From Paenibacillus melissococcoides (lineage in GTDB: Bacteria > Bacillota > Bacilli > Paenibacillales > Paenibacillaceae): a stretch of 64,000 bases of DNA. The stretch's first letter is position 1. Each line of letters opens with the position of its first letter. The position numbers and the translations under genes were made by a program. Below, one piece after another: positions 51,701 through 59,969 of the stretch. The DNA lies in assembly GCA_944800085.1 (NCBI GenBank), contig CALYLO010000006.1, positions 248,001 to 312,000 of the forward strand. Reading direction: 5' to 3'. The notes beneath the pieces are model-generated. The model made no database searches. It saw nothing but the letters and a program-made list of their open reading frames with translations, and was not told where the DNA came from.

Positions 51701-51925
51701 GTTGTGGAACACGAGCGCAATCTGAGATTGCTCCTTGACGCCGTTCCGTGCGGCAGCTTCATCCAGGATAGCCTGGGCTTCTGTCGAAGGATACCCGTCA
51801 GGAACGGTGATCGTCCCTTTTTCCTTGACCAGATCGTTCAAGGAAGGGGCGGCGATCATCAGGCCTGCCGCCGCGATGATCCAGACGGCGATGATCGCCC
51901 ATCTTGCCTTCAGTATAAATTTCAT
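48761..51925 (-). CDS. MMPL-family RND-type exporter (YdfJ/YdgH-like)
   Basis: 1054 residues. Two MMPL domains, each with a first span plus a five-span cluster: N-terminal (FIMVAVMFGIGTDYCILLLS) and C-terminal (FVMLVALGVDYSIFLMDRFN). The GTDY and GVDY motifs hold the proton-relay aspartates. Between them is a very long extracytoplasmic region of coiled-coil repeats with LxxGLxxL character (YhgE/Pip-like), about residues 470-780. It exports lipids or hydrophobic compounds. ATG 51925 is 6 bases after the MarR gene, as in the ydgJ-ydgH pair of B. subtilis, so it is probably MarR-repressed. Confidence 0.9.
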   Translation of the reverse strand: MKFILKARWAIIAVWIIAAAGLMIAAPSLNDLVKEKGTITVPDGYPSTEAQAILDEAAARNGVKEQSQIALVFHNPDGLQADEIAEIKTTIQRLEQHKAELGIESVLNPYAQPELEKKLVSGDGKAVLTSIGVAAGEHSTDDIISRMNKEMESIGVEHYITGRHSIDKDTIQSSQDGLKKSEYITVAFILIILILVFRSVVAPLIPLLAVGASYLISQSIVAFLVDSANFPVSTFTQIFMVAVMFGIGTDYCILLLSRFKEEVPRHEHIGDVIAATYRTAGKTVLFSGLAVLVGFTAIGLSTFILYRSAVAVAIGIAVMLIALVTIVPFFMFVLGTRIFWPSRNSSLEHKESRIWGAVGSFSLKRPWVALLIVAAVTIPFLATYNGQLSYNSLEEIGDKYDSVKAFNIIADSFEPGESLPTQIVVHSGKPLDTAEHMALAEKISREVEKVPGVASVRSLSRPSGEAISDLKITEQAKTLEKGLDEGNQGLSDIKSGLSQASSALSENAPKLKEAADSAGELTAGTKALKEGISELNAGLARIQQGITDGSSGAGQLKAGLSQAKASALQLANANEKLLASYQKIGDGIQQMDTGLKQMQQQLDGAAKALHSLDGRFSRLEENYPDLLRDEDYLTIRGTVTETGKGTAQLAGALGELSGRFGPLSAGLSQANEGYAQAVAGQKALASGLDELIKGLSDLENGLTQAAHGQGQIIGKVPSVIEGLTRIENGQQQMGDGFQQLNTQLTQLTDGLQQGIGGLEQVSGGLNSASQYLSEVGSTADSEFSGWFVPKEVLENPDFQQAIDLYVSPDRTVMTLDVVFSVNPYGIEAIEQVPNVQAAAERAVAGTAWEQADIAIGGVSSTFADLKQISGEDYTRTVIFMMAGILIILILLLRSIIMPLYLIASLILTYYTSLGVTELIFVDMLGYSGISWPTPFFSFVMLVALGVDYSIFLMDRFNENKHMDAGAAILHAMKNMGTVIISAVIILGGTFASFYPSGVLSMLQIATVVLSGLVLYAILLLPFFVPVMVKLFGSANWWPFRASQADEAKRDRIAM

Positions 51926-51931
51926 GAAGCG

Positions 51932-52390
51932 TTACTCCTCTCTCCTTATCAGATAGGCTAATTTTTCGAAGGTGCTGATGAAGGCCTCCACCTCCCGCTC
52001 TTCGAAATGAACCAGATAGGAAGATACCATATCCTGCACCTTCTGCTCCGCTTCCTTCAGCACCGATTCGCCGCGGGGGGTAAGGGACAGATACACCTGC
52101 CTTCGATCGGATTCATCACGAATGCGGTCGATGAGCCCGCGATCGGCAAGCCGCGTAATGATCGCGGTGATCGAGCTTTTGCCGACAAGAAAAGCATCCG
52201 CCAGCTCGGTGGGATTGCAGCGGCGGCATCCGCTGATGAACAGAAGAATCTGAAATTGTTCAGGCGTCAATTCTTCCTGAATGGCGTCCCGGATATCGGC
52301 GAACAGATGCTTCGTTACATCGAAGTAGGCCGCGATATAACGATCAATCCATTGCTTGGAATTGGAATTTGAATTTGAATTGGTAGTCAA
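51932..52390 (-). CDS. MarR-family transcriptional regulator
   Basis: 152 residues. It opens with an unusual TNSNSNSNSK low-complexity stretch. The wHTH is at about 35-105 (LTPEQFQILLFISGCRRCNP, ELADAFLVGKSSITAIITRL, IDRIRDESDRRQVYLSLTPR). A CRRC pair in the recognition region could sense oxidants. MarR proteins dimerise and release DNA on binding a ligand. It is the first gene of an operon with the MMPL exporter and likely represses itself and the exporter. Confidence 0.92.
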   Translation of the reverse strand: MTTNSNSNSNSKQWIDRYIAAYFDVTKHLFADIRDAIQEELTPEQFQILLFISGCRRCNPTELADAFLVGKSSITAIITRLADRGLIDRIRDESDRRQVYLSLTPRGESVLKEAEQKVQDMVSSYLVHFEEREVEAFISTFEKLAYLIRREE

Positions 52391-52442
52391 TGTTTTTCCT
52401 CCTCAATGAGTGTATGCACGGCAGAGTTGTCTATATTGTTTC

Positions 52443-52471
52443 ATAATGAAATAGTTCGATGATAAAACTAT
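52443..52471. promoter_or_regulatory. Possible MarR operator
   Basis: ATAGTT (52451-52456) and AACTAT (52466-52471) form an inverted repeat, preceded by TCATAATGA (52441-52449), itself palindromic. It lies within 80 bases of the MarR start, the usual place for autorepression. Confidence 0.4.
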
Positions 52472-52567
52472 ATGCTGAAGCGTAGCGAATGTCAAACTGA
52501 CAACAGGGAAAAATACATCAAAACGGAGCAAGCCACTTGAAAAAAGGGAAATCCCTTTGTATAATGA

Positions 52568-52582
52568 TGATAATGATTATCA
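52568..52582. promoter_or_regulatory. Perfect Fur box
   Basis: TGATAATGATTATCA is an exact match to the 7-1-7 Fur consensus and a perfect palindrome. It precedes the small membrane-peptide gene at 52630. Confidence 0.85.
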
Positions 52583-52629
52583 TTGCTAATTATGTTTGCG
52601 TACATTTTGGATGAAGCCGGGGTGGAACG

Positions 52630-52734
52630 ATGATTATTTTGCAACAGGTCATGACGGCGGCGCTGTTTGTCGTGGCTGGGATATGCCTCTGCATGTGTCT
52701 GAAGCAGGATCGGAGAACAAGGAAATCCCCGTAA
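52630..52734 (+). CDS. 34-residue membrane peptide, probably Fur-regulated
   Basis: ATG 52630 with GGGGTGG five bases upstream; TAA at 52732 inside a perfect terminator. One membrane span (VMTAALFVVAGICLCMCL) with three cysteines near its cytoplasmic end and a basic tail KQDRRTRKSP. Promoter region, Fur box, ribosome site, gene and terminator fit in 200 bases with nothing else transcribed, so this peptide is the only candidate product. I recognise no family; a role in iron uptake or sensing is inference. Confidence 0.6.
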   Translation: MIILQQVMTAALFVVAGICLCMCLKQDRRTRKSP

Positions 52735-52764
52735 TAGGAAGCGGATTTCCTTTTTTTATTTTTC
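52721..52764 (+). terminator. Terminator of the Fur-controlled peptide gene
   Basis: GGAAATCC (52721-52728) pairs with GGATTTCC (52743-52750), followed by TTTTTTTATTTTT. The stem overlaps the last codons. Confidence 0.9.
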
Positions 52765-52765
52765 A

Positions 52766-53119
52766 TTTATCTTTATTGACATTTCCTCAATGAAGGTATA
52801 TACTTACAACTTATAATCGTAAATTTCACTCTCCTACGCATTTTACAATCTTACACACCTTGCCACATCTCACTTCGGAATCACCCTTATCTGCTGCCCA
52901 TTCCGTCTGTCATGCCACCAAGTTTGTTGTAAGGATAGCCGCTGCGCTCGCTTGAAGCTCACGATCGGCGAGTCTGTTTCATCGTGTTCGATTACGGTTA
53001 CTATTATGAAGTCAAGAATATAGTCTATCGCAAAGGGGACTGTACACAACGACATTATTTTGAGATTTCCTGCTGGCAGCAGAGTGTCCGGCAGATTGAA
53101 AGGTTTGGAGGTAATACAA
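52766..53119. other. Region without a supported gene
   Basis: 354 bases. Both strands carry open frames with protein-like stretches (plus: FDYGYYYEVKNIVYRKG from a GTG at 52984; minus: FIIVTVIEHDETDSPIVSFK), but neither has a good ribosome site, and they overlap each other. I leave it unassigned. Confidence 0.35.
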
Positions 53120-53521
53120 ATGAATACACAACTCGTGCACAATTGGTTGAACCATTTGGGCGGATACCGGGCAAGCCGCGCGATCAACGAACGCCGCTTG
53201 ACCTACCGGATGTCCTACATCCAGGACGCGAAGCGTCCAGGCACGCGCCGGGAGCAAGAGCGCATTCGCCATGCCATCTCCCGCGCGAAGGAGCAAGAAA
53301 TGATATTCCAGGAAGCATGCGCCCGACTGCCTGTGCCATACCGCGAAGTATTGAACAAACGGTATTTGCAGGACACGCGCGGCATCGAGCTGGATATCAT
53401 CTCGGATGCGGTTGACGCCTTGACCCGCGTCTTGACGGCGATGGAGCAAGCAGGCGCGATACAATACCGTATCGTCGAAGGCTATGTCATTATGCACCGC
53501 GTTCATCAACGCACGGCATAA
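53120..53521 (+). CDS. Hypothetical helical protein
   Basis: 133 residues from ATG 53120 (GGAGG seven bases upstream). Basic, helical: HNWLNHLGGYRASRAINERR, QERIRHAISRAKEQEMIFQE, then an HTH-like YREVLNKRYLQDTRGIELDI and VDALTRVLTAMEQAGA. The second half recalls sigma-70 region 4 or ArpU-type phage regulators, but I cannot assign a family. No neighbours suggest a function. Confidence 0.6.
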   Translation: MNTQLVHNWLNHLGGYRASRAINERRLTYRMSYIQDAKRPGTRREQERIRHAISRAKEQEMIFQEACARLPVPYREVLNKRYLQDTRGIELDIISDAVDALTRVLTAMEQAGAIQYRIVEGYVIMHRVHQRTA

Positions 53522-53713
53522 TCGCTTCTGATCGCGGAATGATGCAACCGGGCTTTTGGAACAAGAATATGGATGCGATTCAAGTCATTCACTGTACATG
53601 GAATTTTCGAACCATTGGATATGAACCTGTCATCTCACGGATGGGTAAGCCCTCCGTTCATGCATTTCATTCTACACGATTGGGTGAACTTTAATCATGA
53701 TTCAGGAATACTG

Positions 53714-53754
53714 ATAACCCCTTAGGATAACGAAATCCTAGAGGGGTTATTTTT
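53714..53754. terminator. Strong bidirectional terminator
   Basis: ATAACCCCTTAGGAT (53714-53728) pairs with ATCCTAGAGGGGTTAT (53735-53750), one bulge, then TTTTTA. The rest of 53522-53854 shows no gene. Confidence 0.85.
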
Positions 53755-53854
53755 ATGGGCGCCGGGCCATTTGCCTCCATCAGGATAGCTTTGGAGAAAA
53801 TGACGCATAGTAAAACATATACAGAACCTTGGCCCAAGCTATGGAGGGATGATT

Positions 53855-54085
53855 ATGAAAAAGGGGATAGGAAAACGGGCTAAAGAAATATTGCGAAAAT
53901 TGCTTCAGGGCAGAGGGATGAGACGGCTGGCCATCGTTCTCGCACTGATGATTCCGGCAGCCGGATATGCCGGAGACGCCTCTGCACGGGCGGCTGGGGA
54001 AGAACGGCCTCCACAGTCCTTAAATGCCGCCAAGGAAGGCATTCCCGCTTCGCCCCAGCATACGTCCGAGACTTGCCAGCGCTAA
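53855..54085 (+). CDS. Hypothetical small protein with N-terminal signal or anchor
   Basis: 76 residues from ATG 53855 with GGAGGGATG upstream. A highly basic first 25 residues, one hydrophobic segment (LAIVLALMIPAAGYAG) and then a polar tail with no motif. Probably exported or membrane-anchored. No family recognised. Low sequence complexity lowers confidence. Confidence 0.45.
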   Translation: MKKGIGKRAKEILRKLLQGRGMRRLAIVLALMIPAAGYAGDASARAAGEERPPQSLNAAKEGIPASPQHTSETCQR

Positions 54086-54151
54086 GCGCGTCCCTCATGC
54101 ATAGAGACAGGGAGGAGTGGCGGATGCGGACGTCATATCCTGTGCAAAGCG

Positions 54152-54186
54152 AGCGCCGGAAGGAAATCATCCTCCCGGCGCTTTGC
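54152..54186. terminator. Terminator shared by the small gene and cwlD
   Basis: AGCGCCGG (54152-54159) pairs with CCGGCGCT (54175-54182), flanked by GCAAAG/CTTTGC that extends the stem. Short T/A runs lie on both sides. Confidence 0.65.
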
Positions 54187-54188
54187 AG

Positions 54189-54959
54189 TCAATATATGGC
54201 GTGATAATGCACGATCGCATCACAGAGCCGGGCCGCAATCGCTGTCTGCGACCGCGGATCGGTCAACATTTGGCGATCCCGGGGATTGCTCAGATAGCCC
54301 AACTCCACGATGACAGCCGGCCGATCGACGTGATTCAGCAGGTAGTACGTCTTCCCATGCTTGGGAAGAGTGCTCGTCGAGAAGAGCGGATTCAATGAAT
54401 CTTGAATGAGGGAAGCCAGCAAGCGGCTTCGGCCTTCGTTCTGATGCAGGACAAGCGGACCGGTCGCCTTCGAGCGCTTCGACCAATTGACATGAAGACT
54501 GACGAACATCGATACGGGCACTTCCTGACTCAGCTGCTTCCGGTGCGCCAAGTCCTTGGAATGGCGCGAACGTACGGCTGACCACCGGTTGTCATCGCTT
54601 AGGGCATAATCGCCGGTACGGTTAAGAATGACCTGGACGCCCCGCGCTTTCAGCAATAAATAGAGCTTGCGGGCAATAGCGAGATTGATGTTTTTCTCCA
54701 AAATCTCCCCGTAGCTCGTTCCCCCGTCAATGCCGCCGTGTCCCGCATCGATCAGCACGTGCGGGGAAGGAAACGCGCCGCTGTAGACCGGGGGCCTGTC
54801 AGGAGCCGGCCAAGCGCCGACCGGTTCAGGAATATGGGCATTCCTGGCCGCCTCCTGCTGCGCGCAGGCAGGGAGGGGCAGGAATGACACGCCTATAAGC
54901 ATCGCTATGATGGCATGCAGCCATCGCCTTGTCCTACGGGACCACAGGAAATTAGGCAT
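54189..54959 (-). CDS. cwlD: N-acetylmuramoyl-L-alanine amidase, CwlD-like
   Basis: 256 residues. An N-terminal anchor or signal (HAIIAMLIGVSFLPLPACA), then an Amidase_3 domain with Zn2+ ligands in VLIDAGHGGIDGG, EKNINLAIA and FVSLHVNWS, and the catalytic Glu in VIVELGYLSN. CwlD removes stem peptides so that muramic-delta-lactam can be made in spore cortex, which is needed for germination. Gene length and the absence of SH3 or LysM modules support CwlD rather than a vegetative autolysin. Confidence 0.85.
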   Translation of the reverse strand: MPNFLWSRRTRRWLHAIIAMLIGVSFLPLPACAQQEAARNAHIPEPVGAWPAPDRPPVYSGAFPSPHVLIDAGHGGIDGGTSYGEILEKNINLAIARKLYLLLKARGVQVILNRTGDYALSDDNRWSAVRSRHSKDLAHRKQLSQEVPVSMFVSLHVNWSKRSKATGPLVLHQNEGRSRLLASLIQDSLNPLFSTSTLPKHGKTYYLLNHVDRPAVIVELGYLSNPRDRQMLTDPRSQTAIAARLCDAIVHYHAIY

Positions 54960-55104
54960 ATCGCGTGAACCACCTTCATTGTATGGAATCGATTGTCCTT
55001 ATCGTGCGCAATATGACAGCGCTTCATTCCGAGGCTGGCGCGTTTGGCCGGGCAGGGAATGGGGCACACTAACATCCATCAGGGACAGGATGGAGGTGGC
55101 CGCC

Positions 55105-55386
55105 ATGGCCAAAGGTCAGGACCTGATCAAATATATTACGCAGCAGTTTGTCACTTATATCGACACCCCTGTCGAGGCCCGGCGCGAACGCAGATTGGAG
55201 CGCAAAAACCGGGCCAAGGAGCCGTGGCAGACGAAGTGGTTCGGCATGGTGCCGTTCAGCGTGCAGATGTGGGCAGGGAAGTGGAGGCAGGCGGGGCAGC
55301 CGTTCCTGCGCCGGGCGGCCCGTCTCAAGCTGATGCGCTGGCGCAAAGGACCGCGGTCTCCGCAAGATGAAAAGGCACACTCTTGA
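55105..55386 (+). CDS. yqzE: YqzE-family protein
   Basis: 93 residues from ATG 55105 with GGAGGTG six bases before. It starts GQDLIKYITQQFVTYIDTPV as in B. subtilis YqzE, then a very basic middle and tail. A small cytoplasmic protein of unknown role, linked in Bacillales to the comG-gcvT neighbourhood, as here with yqhG/yqhH following. A terminator overlaps the gene end. Confidence 0.85.
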   Translation: MAKGQDLIKYITQQFVTYIDTPVEARRERRLERKNRAKEPWQTKWFGMVPFSVQMWAGKWRQAGQPFLRRAARLKLMRWRKGPRSPQDEKAHS

Positions 55387-55406
55387 TGGCAGAGAAGTGC
55401 CTTTTT
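55370..55406. terminator. Terminator between yqzE and the convergent gene
   Basis: AAAAGGCAC (55370-55378) pairs with GTGCCTTTT (55397-55405). T-runs on both strands suit both converging genes. Confidence 0.8.
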
Positions 55407-55424
55407 GTATGCCGATATTCAGGA

Positions 55425-56624
55425 TTAGGATTGCGGGATGAAGTATCCGTTCGCAAGCGCGTCTTCCGCCGGAATCCAGCGCATCGCTCCCATATCGGAG
55501 CTGGATATAATAACATAGTTGGATTCAGCCTCAGCGGCAGCATCTCCGGCCGGCTCCCATCGCTGGATTCCGATATAGGCGAACGGCATCTTCATATCGA
55601 GCCCGGCACGCTGCTGCACATAGACCCACCGCTTCGTCTTGTAGTCGTTCGGTGCTCCGGATTCCGGCTTGCGAAGCTGAGGGTGCCGGGCCATCCACAA
55701 AATATTGTGGTACGGGTCGAACGGATCCCGGTAGGAACTCGGGCCCGGAACCGCATCTCCCTCTTCGCGGCTTGTCAGGGAACGGGTCTCTTCCCGCCCG
55801 GGAACGCCCTCCAGGAGGAGGGCAGGTACGGCATCCTCCGTCGATGGGGCCCCGCTGGAGGCCATGACCGCCCGAAGCTCCTTGCTCCACGGCGACGCCA
55901 GCCGCTCCGGCTTGAAGGAAGGAGGCAGCCGCTCTCCGGTCTGCGCATCAAGCCATTCCACCGCTCCGCTGCTCCATTCGAGACGCCACACCGTTAGCAG
56001 CGGGTCGAAGAAGCAGGGCTCAATATCGGCCAATACGTCCTTGCCCGCCGAAGAGGCCGCCTCTTCGGCTTGCAGCCGATGGGCCAGCGCTTGATGCAAG
56101 GTCGTCTCCTGATACGGCATGGCGCTGCCGCGCCCATATTCCGCGAGCCGGATCTCGCCCTGCTCAGTCGCTTCCAGAATCATATATCCAATCTGCTCCT
56201 GGCCCGCTATGACGCGCACGAGCCATCCGTGCATCCCGGGACCGAGCGGAACCGTCTCCAGTCCGGCCTCGCTCCAGTCGGTGAACGGTTCGTTCTTCGC
56301 CAATTGCCGCTTGTAACGGTCCGCGATGTCCCGCACGGATTCCGCCTGCATGCTTCTCGCGAGCCTGCCCCCTGGATGATGGTGTTCCGCTGCGCTTCTT
56401 ATTCCAATCAGGATCACCGAATAGCGGCGTCCGTGCGCTTCCTTCGGTTCGACAGAAGCGGACTGCGCCTTCGGCAAGATGACGGGAGGCTGTTCGCCGC
56501 GAAGCGGGTACAGCGAATCCGACGCGGCCAACAACGCGAACGTGACTCCTCCCGCGGCGAGCGAGGTCAGCGCCGCCGTCGTCATCAGACTGGCCAATCT
56601 TGTCCACCAAGGCGTATTTTGCAT
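55425..56624 (-). CDS. Membrane-anchored protein of unknown function
   Basis: 399 residues from ATG 56624 (GAGAGG eight bases upstream). A single N-terminal membrane span (MTTAALTSLAAGGVTFALLA) followed by a ~370-residue extracytoplasmic part without cysteines clustered for disulfides. Readable features include PHNILWMARHPQL-like and RAGLDMKMPFAYIGIQRWEP stretches. I recognise no domain. It lies in the yqzE-yqhG interval, so it may be lineage-specific. Confidence 0.7.
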   Translation of the reverse strand: MQNTPWWTRLASLMTTAALTSLAAGGVTFALLAASDSLYPLRGEQPPVILPKAQSASVEPKEAHGRRYSVILIGIRSAAEHHHPGGRLARSMQAESVRDIADRYKRQLAKNEPFTDWSEAGLETVPLGPGMHGWLVRVIAGQEQIGYMILEATEQGEIRLAEYGRGSAMPYQETTLHQALAHRLQAEEAASSAGKDVLADIEPCFFDPLLTVWRLEWSSGAVEWLDAQTGERLPPSFKPERLASPWSKELRAVMASSGAPSTEDAVPALLLEGVPGREETRSLTSREEGDAVPGPSSYRDPFDPYHNILWMARHPQLRKPESGAPNDYKTKRWVYVQQRAGLDMKMPFAYIGIQRWEPAGDAAAEAESNYVIISSSDMGAMRWIPAEDALANGYFIPQS

Positions 56625-57004
56625 CTCCAACACCTCTCTTGGCTATGACATTCCAATAGGCTTGCCGTGTTCTTGCGGTGCCGTGCACCGGTCCAGTATA
56701 TGTATACGTTATTACCCGTCCAGCGCCAGGTTTCAACCATTTCATTGTAAGGGACAAGCTATAAAAAGGCTGTCGGAACAGGGAATGACACGTCTTGCGA
56801 AGCCGGTTCTATTTTTGCCGCAAAATGGCAATTGGCCGCGCATTATAGCCGACCGCCGCGGACATCCCGCTCCGAGAATCTGACAAGGCCCGGGGGAAGC
56901 GGAAGGCTGAGGAACAGGAACCTTGCCGCTGCCTTTGCACGGTACCTTGTCAGAAACTCACGGCTTCCATGACGGTCTCGCGCTGGCCGCTCCTCAGCAC
57001 CTCG
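56625..57004. other. Intergenic region, nothing recognised
   Basis: 380 bases upstream of the membrane-anchored gene and downstream of yqhG. No RNA element, repeat or clear terminator seen. Confidence 0.4.
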
Positions 57005-58090
57005 CTACTGGATCATGGGCACATGAACGAGCCCGCCATTAATGAGACTTACTTGAATTCGCGGCTCGAACTGCCACCGCACTTCCTCCTGGCGCACCTC
57101 GTATTGCTCCTCGATGCTCATGGGCCGCGCCTCTTCCTCCCCGCCTGGAGGCGGAGCGGGAGCTTCCTCTTGGCGCATGCGGCCCGGCTGTTGGGCCGCC
57201 TCGCGGATAAGCGGCTCATAGTAGGAAGCGAGGCGGCTCAATTCCTCCTCCAGCCGGACGCTTGCTTCGCGCGCCCACGTGTCGTCATGGCCGGCGATGA
57301 CCTCGGCGAGGTGCTCCTCCACATGGGACACTGCCGCCGGCAGCGACAGCCGCCACGGCAGAACATGGACATGGGGCGGCAGCTTCGGCGTCACGTCCAT
57401 CCGCAGCACCTCCTCCATGTAATCGAGGCGCATCCTGCCGCTGGCGAGCGAGATGCCATAGGAATGGATCTCCTCGCGCTTCAGGTCGCAGGCGAACTCC
57501 AGCTTGAAGTTGAGCAGCAGCCACGTCTCGTACGGGGCGGATTGCTTCACGCGGCGAGCTCCGCGAACGCCGCCGGCGGCCGGCGGCTCCACGAACAGCT
57601 GCACGAAGCGGCCCTCGGAATGGGCCGCCTGCATGATTTGTTCGAGGCGCTTGCTCCCGTACGTGACATCGTCGCGCGGGATGCGCCCGGGGCCGCCCCC
57701 GCCGCCGGTGAATGCGGGCGCCACGCCGAAGTAGCGCCCGAGCACGGACTCGCCGGGCGCCGCTTGCGGGGCGGCTCCGGCGGCGGCAAGCGGGCCGGTC
57801 CCGCCACCCGGCGCGGCCGGCCCCGGGGCAGGCGCCGATCCATAGGAGACGGCGCGCGGCGGCTCCGGCGGCATCGCGGCCGGATCGAACACGAACGTGA
57901 AGCGCATCGTCTCCGCCTCCGCTCCCGTGCGATCGATGAAGCCCCAATAATAGGGGCGGTTCGTCAGCACGCGATCGGCGCGCTCGGACAGCTTCACGGT
58001 CACATGGGCCGGCGACTTCTCGAGAATGTGGCAGTCCGTCGCCTCCAAATAGCGCAGCACATAGCCGCGCACTTGCTCGGTGTTCATCAT
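57005..58090 (-). CDS. yqhG: YqhG-family protein
   Basis: 361 residues from ATG 58090, two bases after the yqhH stop (GCGGAGG upstream). N-terminal YqhG pattern VRGYVLRYLEATDCHILEKS and LTNRPYYWGFIDRTGAEAET; C-terminal part with MRLDYMEEVLRMDVTPKLP. The middle (about 85-165) is a Gly/Pro/Ala-rich linker absent or shorter in B. subtilis, with extremely GC-rich codons, and a second charged Pro-rich stretch lies near 325-345. Function is unknown; it is always linked to the yqhH helicase. Confidence 0.88.
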   Translation of the reverse strand: MMNTEQVRGYVLRYLEATDCHILEKSPAHVTVKLSERADRVLTNRPYYWGFIDRTGAEAETMRFTFVFDPAAMPPEPPRAVSYGSAPAPGPAAPGGGTGPLAAAGAAPQAAPGESVLGRYFGVAPAFTGGGGGPGRIPRDDVTYGSKRLEQIMQAAHSEGRFVQLFVEPPAAGGVRGARRVKQSAPYETWLLLNFKLEFACDLKREEIHSYGISLASGRMRLDYMEEVLRMDVTPKLPPHVHVLPWRLSLPAAVSHVEEHLAEVIAGHDDTWAREASVRLEEELSRLASYYEPLIREAAQQPGRMRQEEAPAPPPGGEEEARPMSIEEQYEVRQEEVRWQFEPRIQVSLINGGLVHVPMIQ

Positions 58091-58091
58091 G

Positions 58092-59969
58092 TCAAGCCTC
58101 CGCTTCCGTACTGATCTGGTCCAGCAGTTGTCCGATCGCGGCCTTCCGCTCATCGTCCGTTTCGGCTTCCACTTCCGCGCGGATGGCGTTCAGCGACTCT
58201 CCGAGATGCTCGACATGATGGCGGATCTCCTCGTCGCTGCCCGCTTCCAGCAGAATGCGGGTCAGGCTCTTTTCCAGGGAGTCCTGCTTCTCGAACCGTT
58301 CCAATATCATATCCAGCCGGCCGATGACCATTTCGAACATATTGATCTTTTCATGCAGCAGGTTCAAAATATGCTCCTCGATCGTGCCGCGGGTCGATAA
58401 ATTGTAAATGCGCACGTCGTTCATCTGGCCGAGGCGGTGCACCCGCCCGATTCGCTGCTCGACGCGCATCGGGTTCCAGGGCAGGTCGAAATTGATCATA
58501 TGGTGGCAAAATTGCAAATTGATGCCCTCGCCGCCGGCCTCGGTCGCGATCATCACCTGGGCGCGGCCGCGGAACAGATCCATCATCCAGTCCTTTTTGC
58601 CCCGGTTCATGCCGCCGCTGTACGGCACCGCCACGATGCCGGCCTTGCGGAAGTATTGCAGCAAATATTCCTGCGTCGCCCGGTATTCGGTGAACACGAT
58701 CACCTTCTCATTCGTCTGCCGGATAATGTCCATGGCGGCCTCCGCCTTCGTGTTGGACGTAATCGCCTTGATCAGATCGACCAGATCCCAGATATGATCG
58801 CGGATCGGGGAATCCTCGGGCAGCTTCTTGGCGAGGTTGACGAGGGTCAGGAAGACCGCGTCGCGGCTGGAGCACACTTCCCGCTGGAGCGTAATCAGCG
58901 AGAACATGCTGCCGATATCGCGGCCGTTCATCTGGTACTGCTCCTTGATGAAGCGGGTGACCCCTTCGTATAATGCCTGCTCGTCCGGGGACAGCGTCAA
59001 GGGCACATTGCGGACGATGCGCCGCGTGAATTGCACGCTGCCCTCGCCGCGCCGATTGCGCACCATCACCTTGGACAGCTCGCCCTGAAGCTGGCCCTCG
59101 TTCTTCGGAAGACGCTTGTCGGCGACGAAGTTGCTGCTGAATTCGCCCTGCCCGCCAAGCTGTCCCGGCTTCAGCAGGGTAATCAGATTGTACAGCTCGT
59201 TCATATCGTTCTGGACCGGCGTGGCTGTCAGCAGCAGGCAATATTTTTTGCGCAAATGCTGAATGAACTGGTAGTTGGTCGTCTTGCGGTTTTTGAGCTT
59301 ATGCGCCTCGTCGACGATAAGCATGTCGTATTCCTGCTCCATCAGGATCGATTTATGCGGATCGCGCTTGGCGGTATCCATCGAGGCGACGACGATGTCG
59401 GATTGCCATTGATATTTTTTCTTCTGGGCCACCGCCGCGATGCCGAACTTGTGGTGCAGCTCGCGCACCCACTGCAGCACCAGGGAGGCGGGGACGAGAA
59501 TGAGGGCGCGCTTGACGAGCCCGCGAATCAAATATTCCTTCAGCACGAGTCCGGCTTCGATCGTCTTGCCGAGTCCGACCTCGTCGGCCAGAATCGCGCG
59601 GCCGCGCATCTCGTGCAGCACCTTCTTGGCCGTCTCTACTTGATGGGGAAGCGGTTCTACGTTCGTAATGTGGGTCAGGCATTGCAGCTCGTCGAACGCG
59701 CGAATGCGCTTGGCCTGCTCCGCTTCATAGGCCAACTGGAACAGCGTCCAGTCATCCCAGGGGCCGTTCTTGTCGATGCGGGCCGACAGTTCCTCCAGCC
59801 AGCCGCGATCCGTCACGATAGGCAGCGATCCGGATGCCGCGGACGAGGACAGCGGCCAGGAATGCGCGTCGGAGCGCATGATCGGGCCGCTAACCGGGCT
59901 GACCGGGCCGGCCAGGGCCGATGGCTGCGGACCGGCAAGGCCATCATTCGGCTGCTGATGTCTGTTCAT
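58092..59969 (-). CDS. yqhH: SNF2-type DEAD/DEAH helicase YqhH
   Basis: 625 residues from ATG 59969 with GGAGG upstream. SNF2 motifs: I (LADEVGLGKTIEAGLVLKEY), II (DMLIVDEAHKLKN), III (LLLTATPVQNDMNELYNLI), V (VMIATEAGGEGINLQFCHHM), VI (QRIGRVHRLGQMNDVRIYNL). The N-terminal ~55 residues are Pro/Ser/Gly-rich and non-conserved. The family moves along DNA with ATP; the B. subtilis YqhH role is undefined. It pairs with yqhG, upstream of which gcvT usually begins in the other direction. Confidence 0.92.
   Translation of the reverse strand: MNRHQQPNDGLAGPQPSALAGPVSPVSGPIMRSDAHSWPLSSSAASGSLPIVTDRGWLEELSARIDKNGPWDDWTLFQLAYEAEQAKRIRAFDELQCLTHITNVEPLPHQVETAKKVLHEMRGRAILADEVGLGKTIEAGLVLKEYLIRGLVKRALILVPASLVLQWVRELHHKFGIAAVAQKKKYQWQSDIVVASMDTAKRDPHKSILMEQEYDMLIVDEAHKLKNRKTTNYQFIQHLRKKYCLLLTATPVQNDMNELYNLITLLKPGQLGGQGEFSSNFVADKRLPKNEGQLQGELSKVMVRNRRGEGSVQFTRRIVRNVPLTLSPDEQALYEGVTRFIKEQYQMNGRDIGSMFSLITLQREVCSSRDAVFLTLVNLAKKLPEDSPIRDHIWDLVDLIKAITSNTKAEAAMDIIRQTNEKVIVFTEYRATQEYLLQYFRKAGIVAVPYSGGMNRGKKDWMMDLFRGRAQVMIATEAGGEGINLQFCHHMINFDLPWNPMRVEQRIGRVHRLGQMNDVRIYNLSTRGTIEEHILNLLHEKINMFEMVIGRLDMILERFEKQDSLEKSLTRILLEAGSDEEIRHHVEHLGESLNAIRAEVEAETDDERKAAIGQLLDQISTEAEA

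Noticed and set aside
52870..53187. Minus-strand frame of 105 codons opposite a plus-strand frame from 52984
   Set aside because: Both read partly protein-like but neither has a ribosome site or recognisable family, so I could not choose and left the region unassigned.
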